64,000 nucleotides of DNA, taken from NCBI GenBank assembly GCA_030770425.1, contig JASJFT010000021.1, forward strand, positions 186,001 to 250,000, given 5' to 3'. The notes under the pieces were generated by a model. It did not search any database. It was not told where the DNA came from and saw nothing but the letters and a program-made list of their open reading frames with translations. Shown here piece after piece: positions 26,001 through 38,348 of this stretch. This DNA comes from Darksidea phi. Lineage: Eukaryota > Ascomycota > Dothideomycetes > Pleosporales > Lentitheciaceae. Position numbers and translations under genes: made by a program. Positions within the stretch are counted from its first letter, which is position 1. Every line of letters begins with the position of its first letter.

Positions 26001-29000
26001 GCACTTTGCAAGCGCTTCGCCCCGTTCTTCTACGGCGAAGGGCAAGTCTCTGAAGCGTCGGGCCGAAGGCGATGGCGCAGACCCTCGGAAAATAACTAAG
26101 AGGGTGCGGCTAGGTTCCGATGTTTCTGAGGTTGTTCCGCAATCCGGAGCAGTGATTGCAGGCTCTGGGGCGAGCCTCCTTCCAGCGAAGCGTAGGCTTG
26201 AGGTCTCTATTAGTGATGCTAGAAAACCGCCGAAGAGATTGCGAGCAAGTCCACACGTGCCGTCGTCGACTCGATCATCGAAGAGGTACCGCAGGACTGA
26301 TGCTTCGTCCCCTATTCCAGCTGCCCGGGCGACTTTTTCAAGCACTGGTGAGCAACCTCTGGACGGCGTCGAGGCTTCCGATATAGAAACAACAGCCAGC
26401 ACTCCTATCTCAGACAATCTGCCTGACCAGCCTCTGAGCGAAGCAGAGATGCGAGTGGAACAGATTAAGACAAAGTATGCGAACAGGACTGATCCTGGCT
26501 TCTATTACAACCCATTCGCAACTCGGAAAACGCGCAGAGGTCGGCCGCCAAAAGTCTTTCTTGCCACCTTTAAGTTACCGCGTCTTCATGAGTTCTCTTG
26601 GTTTGCATCAGACCCGGCTGCGGTTAGTGGACGTTTTTCGCCACGCTTGGCTGCTCCCACTGGTGTCGCCATACAAAGCGAGCCTATAGATTTGCGAGGT
26701 GCAGGATCCAAACTGATTGTCATGGCTGATGCTGAGGCTGAAGTACGCGCCAACTCTCCAGGACTTGACGCGCCAGACGTGGAGCCTGCATTAACTGCCC
26801 CTCAATCAACAAAACCCCCAGCCCTCGAGGAGCTACCATTAGGGCCTCCGAGGTGTATTGAATTGCAGGTGGAGGCTTCGGCGCCTTCTGAAACTATTCT
26901 GGATATGGTGGAACCCTCGCCAATAGAGACGTCACTAGCTCCGGTAACGAAACCTCTGCAAAGTACCAACACCACTAGAGGAGATGCAGTCTCGCAGCAA
27001 CCATCCGTGACCAACGTTACGCAAGGATCGCTGGTTGACATCAGCTTGCATCAAAGCCACAATTCAAGTGAATCTCGACTAAGTCCAGCGGGCTGGAATG
27101 CCATCAACCTGCCGGCCAAAGGTTTATCCGCTCCGTATCAGAGCCCGTACGGTGCGTCATCGCTCGCCCGTTCTTCGCCACTTGCACTAGAAATAGAGGA
27201 AACGGGTGCCGTGCCCGCCCCAAAAGAAAGGTCTCGTTCCACTCGAAAGAACAAGAAAAGTGTCGGTGCTGGCGCGATCAAGCTAGCAAGCGGCAGCGTC
27301 CAATACACGCGTACCTCGATCATCAAACACATTCTCCAACTCTGCAATGGTGTTTTCCCAGGGAATGGGGAGATCGTTCCGGTCTTCGAAAGCATGTGGA
27401 AGGAGCGCGCACCAAAGAAAGTGGTCTGTCCGGATCGCGGCACTATCCTCAAAACCTTCGCAGATATGATTCGGGATCCAGCTCAGAACCTTCGAAAAAC
27501 GCTCATGTTGGTCCAGAGTATCGAAGTCGAGGCACCCGCGAAGAGGTATTACATCGCTTTTAACCATCTTGCAAATGACAGTCCCGAGATCCGCCGTATG
27601 AGGAGCGGTATAAGTCAGGCTTATCCAAGCAGATACTTCCCTCCCGAGGTCGCTCAATATGTCAATCCGGAGTCCAAGCCGAATTCGAAGCTTCCGCTTG
27701 AGATCGACGATACGATCAAGGTAGACGATCTCTTCCCTTCTAGAGCGAAGAGATTGAGCAAGAGCATTCAGGAACTTGCTCGATTAAGAAACGAAGATGC
27801 TAAGCAAAAGAAGCTGAAGAAGCAAGAAGAAGCGGAGCAGCGTAAGAAATGCAGTATGGAGGTGGAGAAGAGACAATTGGCAAACGTTAATTCGTCTGAG
27901 GGAGAAGCTCGTGAGAAGCGTATTAGATTGGTCGGGTTAAATCAACGGAAGCGTCTGCGTCTTCCTCAGGCTCCACCTGATTTGCAAAACCAAGGGCCAA
28001 GAGACAATTCTCCGGCGCCATCCGACTCGTCTGAAGATATTCCGCTATCGCTGCTTCGCCGGAGACATAGTCTGGGTGAGTCTACATCAGACGCTACCAT
28101 TATGCGCAACGAGTTCACCCTCTCTTCCGACGCAGAATTATCCTCTCACGATGACGACGACAATGAGGAAGAAGAATTATTGCCGCATACGCCATCACCT
28201 AGAGGGACCCCCCAGGTCGTATTCGAAAGGCGAATCGTGACGCTGCTAGCCCCCGCCACCTATTTCTACCCTCTCAGTGGTACATTCTCTACTGAATGCC
28301 ATTTGTCTAAGGAACAAGGTGATAATGCCGTTGATGTCGCCGCCAAGGTCGCCAAAATCCCCATCAACATATCATTGGTGCAGAAGAAGGGTCATAAACG
28401 GGTCACGATCGCGGAGCCGGCCGTTCAAGACCCCCCCAAGAAAGCGCATCAGACCAACCGGATCTCAAAAGTCAAGAGAGATGCTCTATATGTGGATATG
28501 AACGAGGGCTCTGGGGAAGACATTTTACATCTTGGACAAAAACGTAAACGTCAAAAGCCTATTCCTCTCTCCGATCCAACTTTGGTAGAACGCTTGACAG
28601 GTTTGACGGGAAATCCTAACGACCCCGACTATCAACCACCAACAAAGAAACGGAGGACCTGGATGACTTGGACCGAGAGAAAGAAGAGAGGTCGGGTTCG
28701 CGAAATGCCCGTCAAAAAGTACCCAGAGAGCCTAGACCCAGTTGACAGATTCAAAAAGCTTTGTTGTGCCTTGGTCGTGGCATCCAGCATGTCGGGAGAG
28801 GAGGGTATTGTGGACTGGGACATCATAGCGAGTGTCTACAGTGAGGACCGGTCTTTTGACTTGGCCAAAATCAAGAACACTTGGTCATGGATGCAAAAGC
28901 ATATGGTGGCTCAGCTTCACGAGTTAACGAAGGTGTTTCAGTCATCTTTTTTAGAAGCTTACGAAGAGGGCGCACTTGCCAGTATTGAGGATCCAAAGAC

Positions 29001-30672
29001 ATACGATTGGGCGAACTTGGTGCGCTGGGCCCTCCACCACTGCAAATACCCCGAACCATCACTTCCAACAGCACGCGAAGCTCTAGATGACTACGAAATC
29101 GATGTCTCACCCTTCGATGTAATTGACAGGCCTGTATGGTACAAGGAAGCTCTTTCGTCGTTAAATCGGACACAGCGGCTGCTCAAATACGCTTACGTAG
29201 CTCCTCTCCACCAGTTCAAAAAGCCTATGACACCAGCCGAAGAGCATGCACTGAAAGCTCGCTCCTGGATCCGTGCCAACATATCCACGCCGAAAGCCTT
29301 GTACGACAAAAAGAAGGCTCACGACAAGTTACGACCTCTTGGAGACTCAATCCTTGGGCAGGTGGTTTCCGACTTTGTGGAGGCGAAATTTCTGCGGTTA
29401 TGGAAACTCAAGCGTCTTCGACCAGGCCGCAATTATGACTTCGCCAGTGCCTTTGCCAAAAACTATAGACGTCCTTTAGAACTAAAGGATTTCATGGCTG
29501 CTGTGAAACTCAAGAAGAACCTCGACACTGCATTTGCGGAAGAGAACCCTGAAAAGCGCGCTTTCGCCATGTCTCGGTCTGCGGATGATGGCGCTGTCAT
29601 GGCAGTCATGTCGCTTGTTGGCGCAAGCCAGGTCAAACTGATCCCTAGGCTACCACCCATCAACAGCGACTTTAGTGCGCCGCTTCCACGGCTCTCAGTT
29701 TGGGGAATGTGCGAAGGCGACTACGTCAGCCGGCATATCGACCGGCAGCGTCTATTTTGGAAGATAGATGTCGTTCCAACGCCCACCTATCAATTCGGCA
29801 ACCCTCTTCAACCAACTCCTCTCCCTCTCGCCGCTAAAGATGATGGCTCACCCGCAGATTGGCCACCCCTTCCCGAACCTCCACTCCCTGGCCGCCACAG
29901 TCCCGATGCTCTCCTCCCAATCTGGAGCTCCATTGACGGTGGATCCGTCACCTGGCCATGGTGGAACCGCATACTTAGTCTCGTCCTGCAAACCTTAATC
30001 TTTCAGCCTGGTGTTACAGCCGCCGAGATTTTCCGCCACTGCCCCAAGCACACGACTGAGACATTTGAGATTGAACTCGTACTTGATTGGCTTGAGGCTG
30101 TCGGGGCTGTGCAGCGATCCGACCATGGCACATACAATGTCCTGCCGGGCTTCTGGGCTGCGTTTGGCGATAGGCTTATTGGCGAGGAGGAGGATGGGTT
30201 TGGCGAGTACGTGAAGAGGAAGGCTACGAACAAAAAAATATCGGAGCCGACATGGAGGTCGGTGTACAATACGAGGTACTCAACAATGCAACAAGCGGTT
30301 GGTGTGGGGTTTGATGCAAGCACGAGCGAGGATGAAGATGATGTGCACGGAATGCCGGCTGCGCAAGAGCAGATTGTCAAGAAACCAAGGAAGCAGTATC
30401 ACATTGCAAAAAAAGCTCTTGAAACTCCGGTGGCGCGTCGTAGGCGAGCATCGCAGCAGAATGTGGCGGCGCCAGAACCTCGGGCTCATGCTCAGCAACC
30501 GTTGCTTGAGTCACCGATCGATCCTACGCTCTCGAGTGTTTCACCAACACCGCCAACTCAGGACGTGCATATGATGGATCCGAATCTAGAGACAGGGAGA
30601 GAGGATGTGGATGCAGAGGGTGAGTGGGATGACGAGTTCGCCATTGGCACGAGCATGAATGTGGGCAACTAG
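23047..30672 (+). CDS. TFIIIC B-block-binding subunit (Tfc3/Sfc3-like)
   Basis: Subunit of RNA polymerase III factor TFIIIC, which binds the B box of tRNA genes. Exons: 23047-23113, 23280-24385, 24433-30672. The phases agree, giving 2470 aa. Exon 1 (MATGVDDLADYLLAGIALLG) matches the N-terminal helix of the family. A winged-helix B-block domain lies at roughly residues 260-350 (MEFVLLCIIATHRSDGITQ, then LSKLSGQDKRSVPKRTDELA), and a second winged helix spans the junction into exon 3. The middle is long, basic and disordered, with two copies of a motif around LLTM(D/E)..R..GLP..GRL and an AT-hook-like RGRPPK. The C-terminal third is folded and conserved-looking, with a last helical domain around 29.9-30.2 kb. 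It is long for the family, chiefly through the disordered middle. Intron 1 is unusually long here (166 nt). Confidence 0.87.
25798..25905. repeat. 54-bp tandem duplication, two copies, inside the TFIIIC gene
   Basis: Two adjacent 54-bp copies differ at a single base (GCT/GCC). They encode an 18-residue unit (LSLDDPLPAGEDSLGHRG) twice in frame. Near-identity implies a recent duplication in a disordered segment. Confidence 0.95.
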
Positions 30673-32295
30673 TCGTGTTCTTGGGGTGAGAGGAACGGAA
30701 TAGAGTATAGGTGGTATTTTTTGTGTGTACTAGAGCATTTCCCGGCGAATATGGGATGACGGATAGGGATATACCCATTTGAGTTACGTGTAGCTATAGC
30801 CCCTTTGTATAATATCACATTGAACGAAAAGACGAAAAGACGTATTTAGAACAATGTATTGTAAAAAGAATTGATAGCGTGATACTGACAGCTCAGATAG
30901 AGGTTGTTCAGAGTGCATATTTCCCTTTCTGTAGAACGAAGCATGCCGACAAACTCACATTCGCTCGCTCGCTCGCTCGTTCGTTCGTTCGTTCGTTCGT
31001 CTCCGCCTCATCTCCAGCTAACTTATACCAAGCCGCCTGTAGTGCTAACGTGCCCATCCTATTCGGCCTACCGTTACCTAACCATTCGGTTGAAATAAAA
31101 GGAGTAGAGAGATGGTCTTAATCGATATAGGGCTTACGTATCTCTATAGTACTTGAGAGATCAGATTTTTTAGTATAATTACTACTTAGTTAGCTAAGAC
31201 ATTATACACCACCTATATAGAGTTATAGTGCTATTTGTCACGTGTATAGACTTTAAGCTGTTTAAAGCCAAAGTGCCTTTATATGTCTTAGCATAGAGGG
31301 TCTCTGTTAGAGAATTGGAAGCAGAAGTAATTGTCATTCAACTATCTGGTAGACTATGGGCTTTCAATACAGACGGTTGACTTATTGCGGCATTGCAGCC
31401 TGATAGCAGAGAGGTATGTCCCAAACCAACAGTTTCTCGCCCCTAGGGAGGGATGTTAGTAGCTAAACCATGATTGATCATGGCGTCAAACATAGGAAAT
31501 GAGATGGTGAGCGTTTATATTAACCGCAGTATCGTACTGCAGCAGATTGAAGGTGGGACATGGGAGCTGCTCTTCCTTTTCCTTCACATCTAAGCATGGA
31601 CTACCGGCATCTCGTCGTATCCAACGGTCGGCTTAGATTCAATAGAGACTGTAGCTTCTGCCTCGCTGCTACGGTCTCTGGAACCTTCTACAGCGGGCTC
31701 ATTGCTTCGAGCCAGTGGAGGGGATGCTTTAAGAGGGAGTTGCGCACTTTGCCGCCCTCTGATAGGATACCTTCGCAATACTTCGCGCATGCCTGCACGT
31801 GATCACCTAGTACTTACATGCGTACGCGACCTTCGAAAGGCCATGACGCGGTGTCAGTGGGCATTAAAATGGAAATACTACCGCTGCATGCACCGCATAT
31901 CCTCTCCGTGCTAGCTGAACGATTGAACGATTGAACAAGTAAAGGAGTGGCTTTGCCGCGTTTCTTTATCGACCTTGTGTTCGTTTGATGTTCTGCTCTA
32001 AACTTGGAGAGGTGGATGAATTCGGAGAGATAGATTCCCTGGTAAAGCTATGTTGGTTCGGCTTTATCGGACCTCCCTGTCACAATCTTCAATCACGGCG
32101 CGATGATTGGGACATGAGCTGCAAGCAAGACATACCGAACCCGCCTTTCAATGAACAAATTGAGTGGGAATGGATCACCTCGACCAGGTCGATCCACGAT
32201 CCATTTTCGCGATTTCAGCTCCCACATCGGAAATTGCCCAACACCGGCAAAAGTACCAATACTAGTATCGTTTAACCATAGGAAATGATTTCTTT
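30673..32295. other. Gene-poor intergenic region with AT-rich tracts
   Basis: About 1.6 kb with no supported gene. It holds a tetranucleotide microsatellite (30,961-31,002), then an AT-rich stretch (31,130-31,300) rich in TA dinucleotides, as in RIP-affected repeat relics. Short ORFs here have no coding character. Confidence 0.5.
30961..31002. repeat. Tetranucleotide microsatellite (TCGC)n(TCGT)n
   Basis: A run of TCGC units passes directly into a run of TCGT units, about ten units in all. The second block looks like the first after C-to-T change. Confidence 0.9.
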
Positions 32296-33467
32296 TTAAA
32301 CAAAGTTGGACTCCATAACAGTGCTCTGCATTCTTTGAGATCCACTCACCATTTTGGAAGACTGAATTAACTCAAACTCTGCCTCCCCACTCCTGGAAGA
32401 TCCAACTTCGCTCTCTGCATTACCAGACTTCAAAGCTTCCTCGTCCGCACAAATGCGAATTTTGGGACGGTGCACCTCGTTAGGCCATGGTTCATGCTTG
32501 TCGGCGACGAGAATGAGCCCCAGGCGCTGCAGTGTCTGTTCAGTTGGAGCTTTGAGATATGGTATCGAGGCCGCAGTGACACCGATAACCTCCTCGAGCA
32601 TGCACCACATGGTCATGATAAGTAAGTTACGCAACACATCGCCGGAGTAGCTCTGATAGGCCATCTCGGTTAATTTTATGATCGCAGTGGTTGTAGCAGT
32701 AAGGCCTAGGCACATAAGTATGCCAACCACGACCCTTTCGAGCTTGGGCCTCCGCAACCGCCAGATGAATGTGAGTGGCATAAGGGATAAAATTAGGTCG
32801 CTCGTAATGCTAATCGCTGACGCAAATCTGCGTTAGCGCACTCGTTATATTATGTTCGCAGATTGGAGCTCTTACCTGTGTACGCGTAGCCAAAGGCCTG
32901 CGCTGCATGCGTTGACTTGCACTTCCCAGTAGGAACGCTTTCCCATAGCGAGCGGATTGGGACGCAGAATGTGAATCCAAAGATAGTCGCAAACACGGCA
33001 ACAAAGATTTGAACCGCAACCATTGTCCAAAGGATCCGCTTCCACGTAGTGGAGCATTGCATCCGAAGTAGCAGAGAGGCTACAGAGATTTTCATCGCCG
33101 CCATTCCCCAGTACCATACAATCGCCTGCACGAAGAAGTAAAACATGGCGTTGGAACGGTCTCTCGAAGAGACGTGGATTGTATGGCGACCAATTCCATA
33201 TTTGCACGAGACTGCTACGAGAGCATAGCCAACAATGGAGCAAATCTGCATACGTAGCAGTTAGCACTGATCTTCCACAAACGGAGGAAGCCTGAGTACC
33301 TCTGCTAGAGTGATAGCATAGTCGTCCCAGCTAAGTGTATGCTGCCTTCGTATGCGTGAATACATTCGCGCAATATAGATGGGGAGGCTGACTCCGATGA
33401 TGATCCCAACGGGGATGAGGAGTCTTGGCGCAATGGAATCGTTAGGTGGGTTTAGAGGAACAGTCAT
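32296..33467 (-). CDS. Fungal rhodopsin-domain integral membrane protein (SAT4-like)
   Basis: Exons: 33467-33300, 33245-32876, 32816-32296 (introns of 54 and 59 nt; phases agree), giving 352 aa. There are about seven hydrophobic helices. Family landmarks are present: an early WDDYA(I/L) after a first helix, a Tyr-Gly-rich loop (CKYGIGRH), YFFVQAIVWYWGMAAMKISV, an extracellular Cys pair (around CVPIRS and GKCKST), and SDLILSLMPLTFIWRL before the sixth helix. The family is expanded in filamentous ascomycetes, with no settled biochemical role; some members are PTH11-related receptors. The C-terminal 90 residues are hydrophilic and cytosolic. It stands alone at the edge of a repeat-rich stretch. 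Confidence 0.88.
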
Positions 33468-35576
33468 GGTTACATGGAATCAAGTGAAGCAAGCGGAAAA
33501 AAGCCGGTGGTTTGGAACTGACATGACTCCTAGCTATATAAAGGGCGACATTTTGGGGATCCGTTACTTTGGGTGGGTTTCCAAAGCTAATCGTGTTGTG
33601 CAGCTAGGGTGCGTCCGGGGAGAGGATCCCGTGCCGCGGGTGCGGGAGTCCATCTCATGGCTCTGGGGCTGATCTTGCACCAAACTTTGCGTGGTGGGTG
33701 ACAGGGTGCCTTTGGGTCAATGGGGCGCTTCCGACGGGCCGGAAGAGCCCCCAACCTTGCGCAATATCTGTGACAAATAAGTACGAAGCCAGGGACGGAT
33801 GGTCAGTGGGCGAATTTTGCCACAGCGGATTTTTCCGCCAAAGCCCCCAACCTGCGTATGGGCAGCGCTTTGTATATGGCAAACCCTGTAGTGGCGTATA
33901 GGAATCCATTTTGGTCTGCGGTGAACTGTAACTTTGGCCGCTGAGGCGCCTGCTAACCCCGCTTCTGCAGAATCATCAGACCTACTTAGGTAATTTCACA
34001 TGCCATTCCAAGCTACCTCCGGCGCGAACCTTATTTCTATAGTTCATAATTTCCACTTGTGATCCACGATTCACAAATCAATCACGATAACACCCAAGGA
34101 GTCAGCATAAAGGCCATGTGCCTATGCACCCAGGTGAATTAAAGCCAGACAGCCGAGCAACCATTGAAGGTTATAGCGACGCGTTCTTACCTTCGAACCT
34201 CATACATCCGAGTTTTATTGGTCCTTGGAATCTCGACAAAGCACTTATCTACCAGAACGGATATTGTGGGTGGTGGCGGCACGAAACTAAATTGATGGCT
34301 TCAACGTATAAGAGGGATCATGAACGGGGCTGCTAGCGCGCTCGGTGGCGGCGGCCTGTGCATGGAAGGTGTGAGAATCAAATACCTCGTTTTATAAGCG
34401 TTTCGCTACCAAATTATGCTATTCCTCCACAATACCGAAATCATTAAATCACCGCCTTAGATATAAACCCTTAGGGGGGATAGCCTACAATACATTACCA
34501 TAAAAATATAGTGAAAATGGTATCGTCCTTACATTGTGCGCGCCACCGAACCGCGCTAGCAGCTCGTTCATGATCCCCCTTGTAGCACTGGTTTTCGCCG
34601 ATTATTTTGGCTGGGAAAATTAGAGTGGCGTGGTTATGAAAAACACGCGGTTTTGCCACCCGTCAGCCATGATTCCTATACTTGTTCTGATTGGTCTCAA
34701 ACTCGTGTCTGTCTTGTGATAGGGGCTTGTTTTCAGCTCAGCTGTAAATGTTAGTAGGAGGCTTCAGAAATGAGCATGTGAAGCAAACAAGACAGTTTCA
34801 AGGCAGCATGAAGCCTGTCATTGGGAGCCGATGGTTCGAGATCATGGCATGGAATTTAAGCGTTTTCTTGGCTTAAAGTTCCATGGTAATGACACTGCCA
34901 TATGCAATTCTGTCCCTTACGCTAATCATAGTGCCAAAGTTACCAAGAGTTTCCGATCATTAAACGGAATCTTTCCCATTCGCTAGAGAACTGGCACAAC
35001 TTCCAAATCCCGTGGAGAAACGCCGCGAAAAAAGAGGCTTCACAGGGGGATTATTCACGGGCAGCCCAATAGCCTTACTGAGTATAGGTGCAACGCCACG
35101 CGCGGCGCTAAGTGGAGAATGGCGCCGCACCAAGGCTGTATAGGGATTAGTATAGCCGGGCAGTATTTAACTAGTACGGAAGGCGTGGTACCAGCGTTTT
35201 TGGTCTTTTTAATACGTATTTTTCAACCCTTTTTTGGTGTCCGGATCATATAGGGTGATTTCCGTGGGGTAACCACGAGGGCGAGGCGAGAGGGCAGCTC
35301 CTCTAGTAAAAAAAAAAGAACCCCCCGTAGAATTCGTATGCCCTAGTAGGAGTTAGCTGGGTGCTAAGCTACGAAAACTGGTCTTATTGGGATGCCCGTT
35401 ATTGCTTGTGTGAATAACTCCCAATCGGAAGCGGAACTATTGAATATTTGATGGCTTGGCTTCAGACGGATGGATATACCCCAGATTTGTGGATGTCATG
35501 CGTTCTGACGCCACCCCGCCTCTCCATCACTTCAACATTTCCATCCAGAGTCCCATAATAGGATAGCATACCTACC
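33468..35576. other. Gene-poor region with repeat relics
   Basis: About 2.1 kb. A TATATA-containing stretch at 33,535-33,540 could serve the rhodopsin-domain gene. An inverted-repeat element lies at 34,314-34,580. The rest (34,600-35,440) has short palindromic GC-rich patches and TA-rich sequence, which look like decayed mobile DNA. No gene is supported. Confidence 0.5.
34314..34580. mobile_element. MITE-like element with about 40-bp terminal inverted repeats
   Basis: The left arm (34,314-34,353) and right arm (34,537-34,580) are inverted copies with a few mismatches and small indels. They share the core GGATCATGAACG, then CTGCTAGCGCG, then TCGGTGGCG. About 180 bp of AT-rich DNA without coding potential lies between. 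This fits a non-autonomous terminal-inverted-repeat transposon. No target-site duplication could be set with confidence. Confidence 0.65.
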
Positions 35577-37774
35577 ATGGAAGCTCACGCCGCAGTTGTG
35601 ATTGCCTGTAACGTTGTTCAATTCATTGATTTTACCTGCAAGTCGTTCGACCGGCCTTCTTCGATATACCACTCTCAGGCTGGCGCAACGCCGGGAGTCC
35701 AAGATCTTCAAACTATCACATAAAATCTGGAAGAATTGAGCGCCAAGTTATACCAGGGTTCTCGTCAACAATTGCAATCTGCGCGCTCAATCTTCAGTCA
35801 AGCCCAGGCGTCTTTGAGGAAATTGGAGAAAGACTGTGAGCTTGCATCCAGTCACCTTCTTTTAGCCTTAGAAGGCCCGAAGGCAAAGAAGGTTGATTCG
35901 AAGTGGAGTAGCTTCCATGCGCCTTTGAAAAGTACTTGGAAAACACCACAGGTGGAAGCATTTGAAAAAATGCTCCACTTGTACCGATCGCAACTAGTAC
36001 TTCAACTCCAAGTTATGCATAGGTAAGGGGGGGCTGATTGCAGCTTGAGCCTTGTCTAACTAAGCGATAACAGCGACGGAAAGTCCGAAGTCCTGCACCT
36101 CAACGAAAGAAGTACGGGTATGGGTGTTGCTTTGACGGATCGGATCGCCGGTTTGAGCGGCGAAGTACAAAGTGCGATCAAAGCTTTGAAAACGGATTTG
36201 GAAGATAAGAAGTCAAAGAAACTTAACATCTCGGCGTCGAGCAAGATTAAAGAATATGGGAGTTCTCCAACAGACGTTTCAGCGCTGGTCGGCCCACTTG
36301 TGGAAACCGAGACTTCTAGAGTGAGTTTAAGTTGTAGCGCTAGCTCTGTTGGACAGTCTGTTAGGCAGCCTGTTGGACAGCCTCAAGTTTGAGCATACGG
36401 AATTCCGACATTATAAGACATCCGCTGCCCATCCGCAAACTTATGAATGAGCCTTCTCAACAAGTTCGTCACCTGGCTCTATCTATGAGTCACTTTTCTG
36501 GATAAGTGACAAACTAGGAAGCGGTAGAGCACTCTCGAGAAATATTTTGTTGGCAATATCGAAACTCTTCGAATACTCTGCTCCTGGAGAGACTCGGACT
36601 AGTCTTTGGTTGCAAGTTATTTCTTCTGGGTCGACGGTACGGAATTGCAAAAGTTCTCAGGAAGTCCTTTACAATCTCTTCTTTACGAACTTCTGCGGCA
36701 ATGATCCTACGCTTATTGAGACTGTCATGCTACATCTATGGAAGTACATGTCTCTAAGAATGGTTAGAGGTGAATCTACTCTATTCATCCGGAAATGTAA
36801 AGACCTTCCAGATAGCTTACGGCGGCTCTTCTACGCTTGGTGCGACAGGAACGCATCTTTGTGTCTTTATTGACGGCTTAGACAAGTACAAGGGTGATCA
36901 TGACGAAATCATAGGCACGGTCCGTAATTTGACTACAACGAACGCAAGGATGACGTCGCAGTCGCCCGTGGAATTGTATTTGAAGAAGCATTTGGGGGAA
37001 ACGAACGTTGCACAATTTATCTACAACAATTGAACGAACCAGATATTGCGCAGTATGTTAATGACAAGCTACGTAATCGGCGAGAACTCCGGTCTGGTAG
37101 TAGACACACTCATTGACAACGTCATGACAAGGTCACAAGGAGTGTTTCTCTGGGTCTATCTATTGGTTCAATCAATTTTTGAAGGGCTAAGGAATTACGA
37201 GCGTCTGTCCCAGCTACGCAAGCTGCCAGAAGGGTTTTCTACCGATCTCGACGAACTCTTTCGCCACATCTTTCAATATCTTGATCCTACGTATAGGATG
37301 CAGACAGCCTACATGTTTCAAGGTACGCTAGCGGCCCATTCACCATTGACTCCGCTCGCCTGCCGGTTCCCTGACGAAGACGAAGACGAAGACCAGCCGA
37401 AACTAGCATTCTAAATGCCGATTGAACTGATCCCGAAGGAGATTTCCGAAGAACGTACCAAGAAAATCCAAGTCCGAATCAATGGACGATGCAATTACAG
37501 CCCACGTATAGCCATTGTGGAACGCAATGTGGTCTCGAATAGTAACGTATGTCTCGATAGACTATGTTGCAGGACGTCTCGTTCTCTTATCTTCCGTGGT
37601 CTTAACAGACTGGGAACTGTGGGGCAGCAATCACAACAGGGTTTAGGACTTACCTCAACATTTCGTTCTTTTCGACGTTTGTCACTCGTTGGCATCGCAC
37701 CCGACTGTGTGGTCCATGTCCCAGAACTTTGCGGACCATGGAGTTGTGAAGCATCACCAACCCCACGAAATTAA
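35577..37774 (+). pseudogene. Decayed NACHT/STAND (NLR-like) gene
   Basis: Starts MEAHAAVVIACNVVQFIDF, the typical N-terminal helix of fungal STAND proteins. An in-frame TAA at 35,721 interrupts it, and the same frame continues with NLEELSAKL. An intact intron (about 36,024-36,074) leads to the helical N-domain. After about 36,390 the frame must shift repeatedly, with stops at conserved positions (for example YE* for YEW). Recognisable NACHT pieces follow. They are FWISDKLGSGR (degenerate P-loop, the GKS lost), LVASYFFWVDGTELQK in another frame, CVFIDGLDKYKGDHDEI (Walker B region) and LDELFRHIFQYLDPTYR. Intact relatives act in heterokaryon incompatibility and immunity-like signalling. This copy cannot make a working NTPase. 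The 3' limit is uncertain. Confidence 0.85.
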
Positions 37775-38080
37775 TAATGCTAGGATACGGGCCAACAATG
37801 TTAGATATTCCGTCTTAAAGCGATACGTCGTTTCGCTATCTAATGTTCTTTAAAGCTATGGTCAGTCTGCAGTGTAGTATCATTGTCATTAACTTCAATA
37901 TGTTCTCTTAAGTGACGGATAAGGCTATTCTAATTAAGCTTAGTGTTTTCTAGCAGGGAGCGAAAACAGTCCTGACCGAAATAGAGATGTGATGTCTTAT
38001 AGGTCGAGCTTTGTCGCCGGAGCTGGCCAATCAAATTAGTTATGGCATCTTCTTTACGACATGGAATGAGGCACGGATCT

Positions 38081-38200
38081 AGTAAGGCAAGTCGCAAGGC
38101 TACTAGTAAGGCAAGTCGTCAGGCTACTAGTAAGGCAAATCGCAAGGCTACTAATAAGGCAAATCGCAAGGCTACTAGTAAGGCAAATCGCAAGGCTACT
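38081..38200. repeat. 24-bp minisatellite, five copies
   Basis: Five head-to-tail 24-bp units (core AGTAAGGCAAATCGCAAGGC plus TACT) lie just before the STAND-N gene. In one forward frame (ORF 38,042-38,272) they encode a Lys/Arg-rich octapeptide repeat, SKANRKAT. Differences between copies are mostly single C/T or G/A changes. Whether the 76-codon ORF is translated is unknown. The rest of the gap from 37,775 to 38,348 shows nothing else. Confidence 0.95.
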
Positions 38201-38348
38201 TCAGCTTGGTGTCGTCCTGTGCATCCGAATTTGCCACTCGCGGCACTCTTGAGCGTCAGCCTTCTTGAATAAATTTCTTCCTTTACCCCGCCTCCCTACT
38301 CGTCTTTTTAGCCTACTTGAATTTTGTATTCCCCCATTTACGTCAAGA

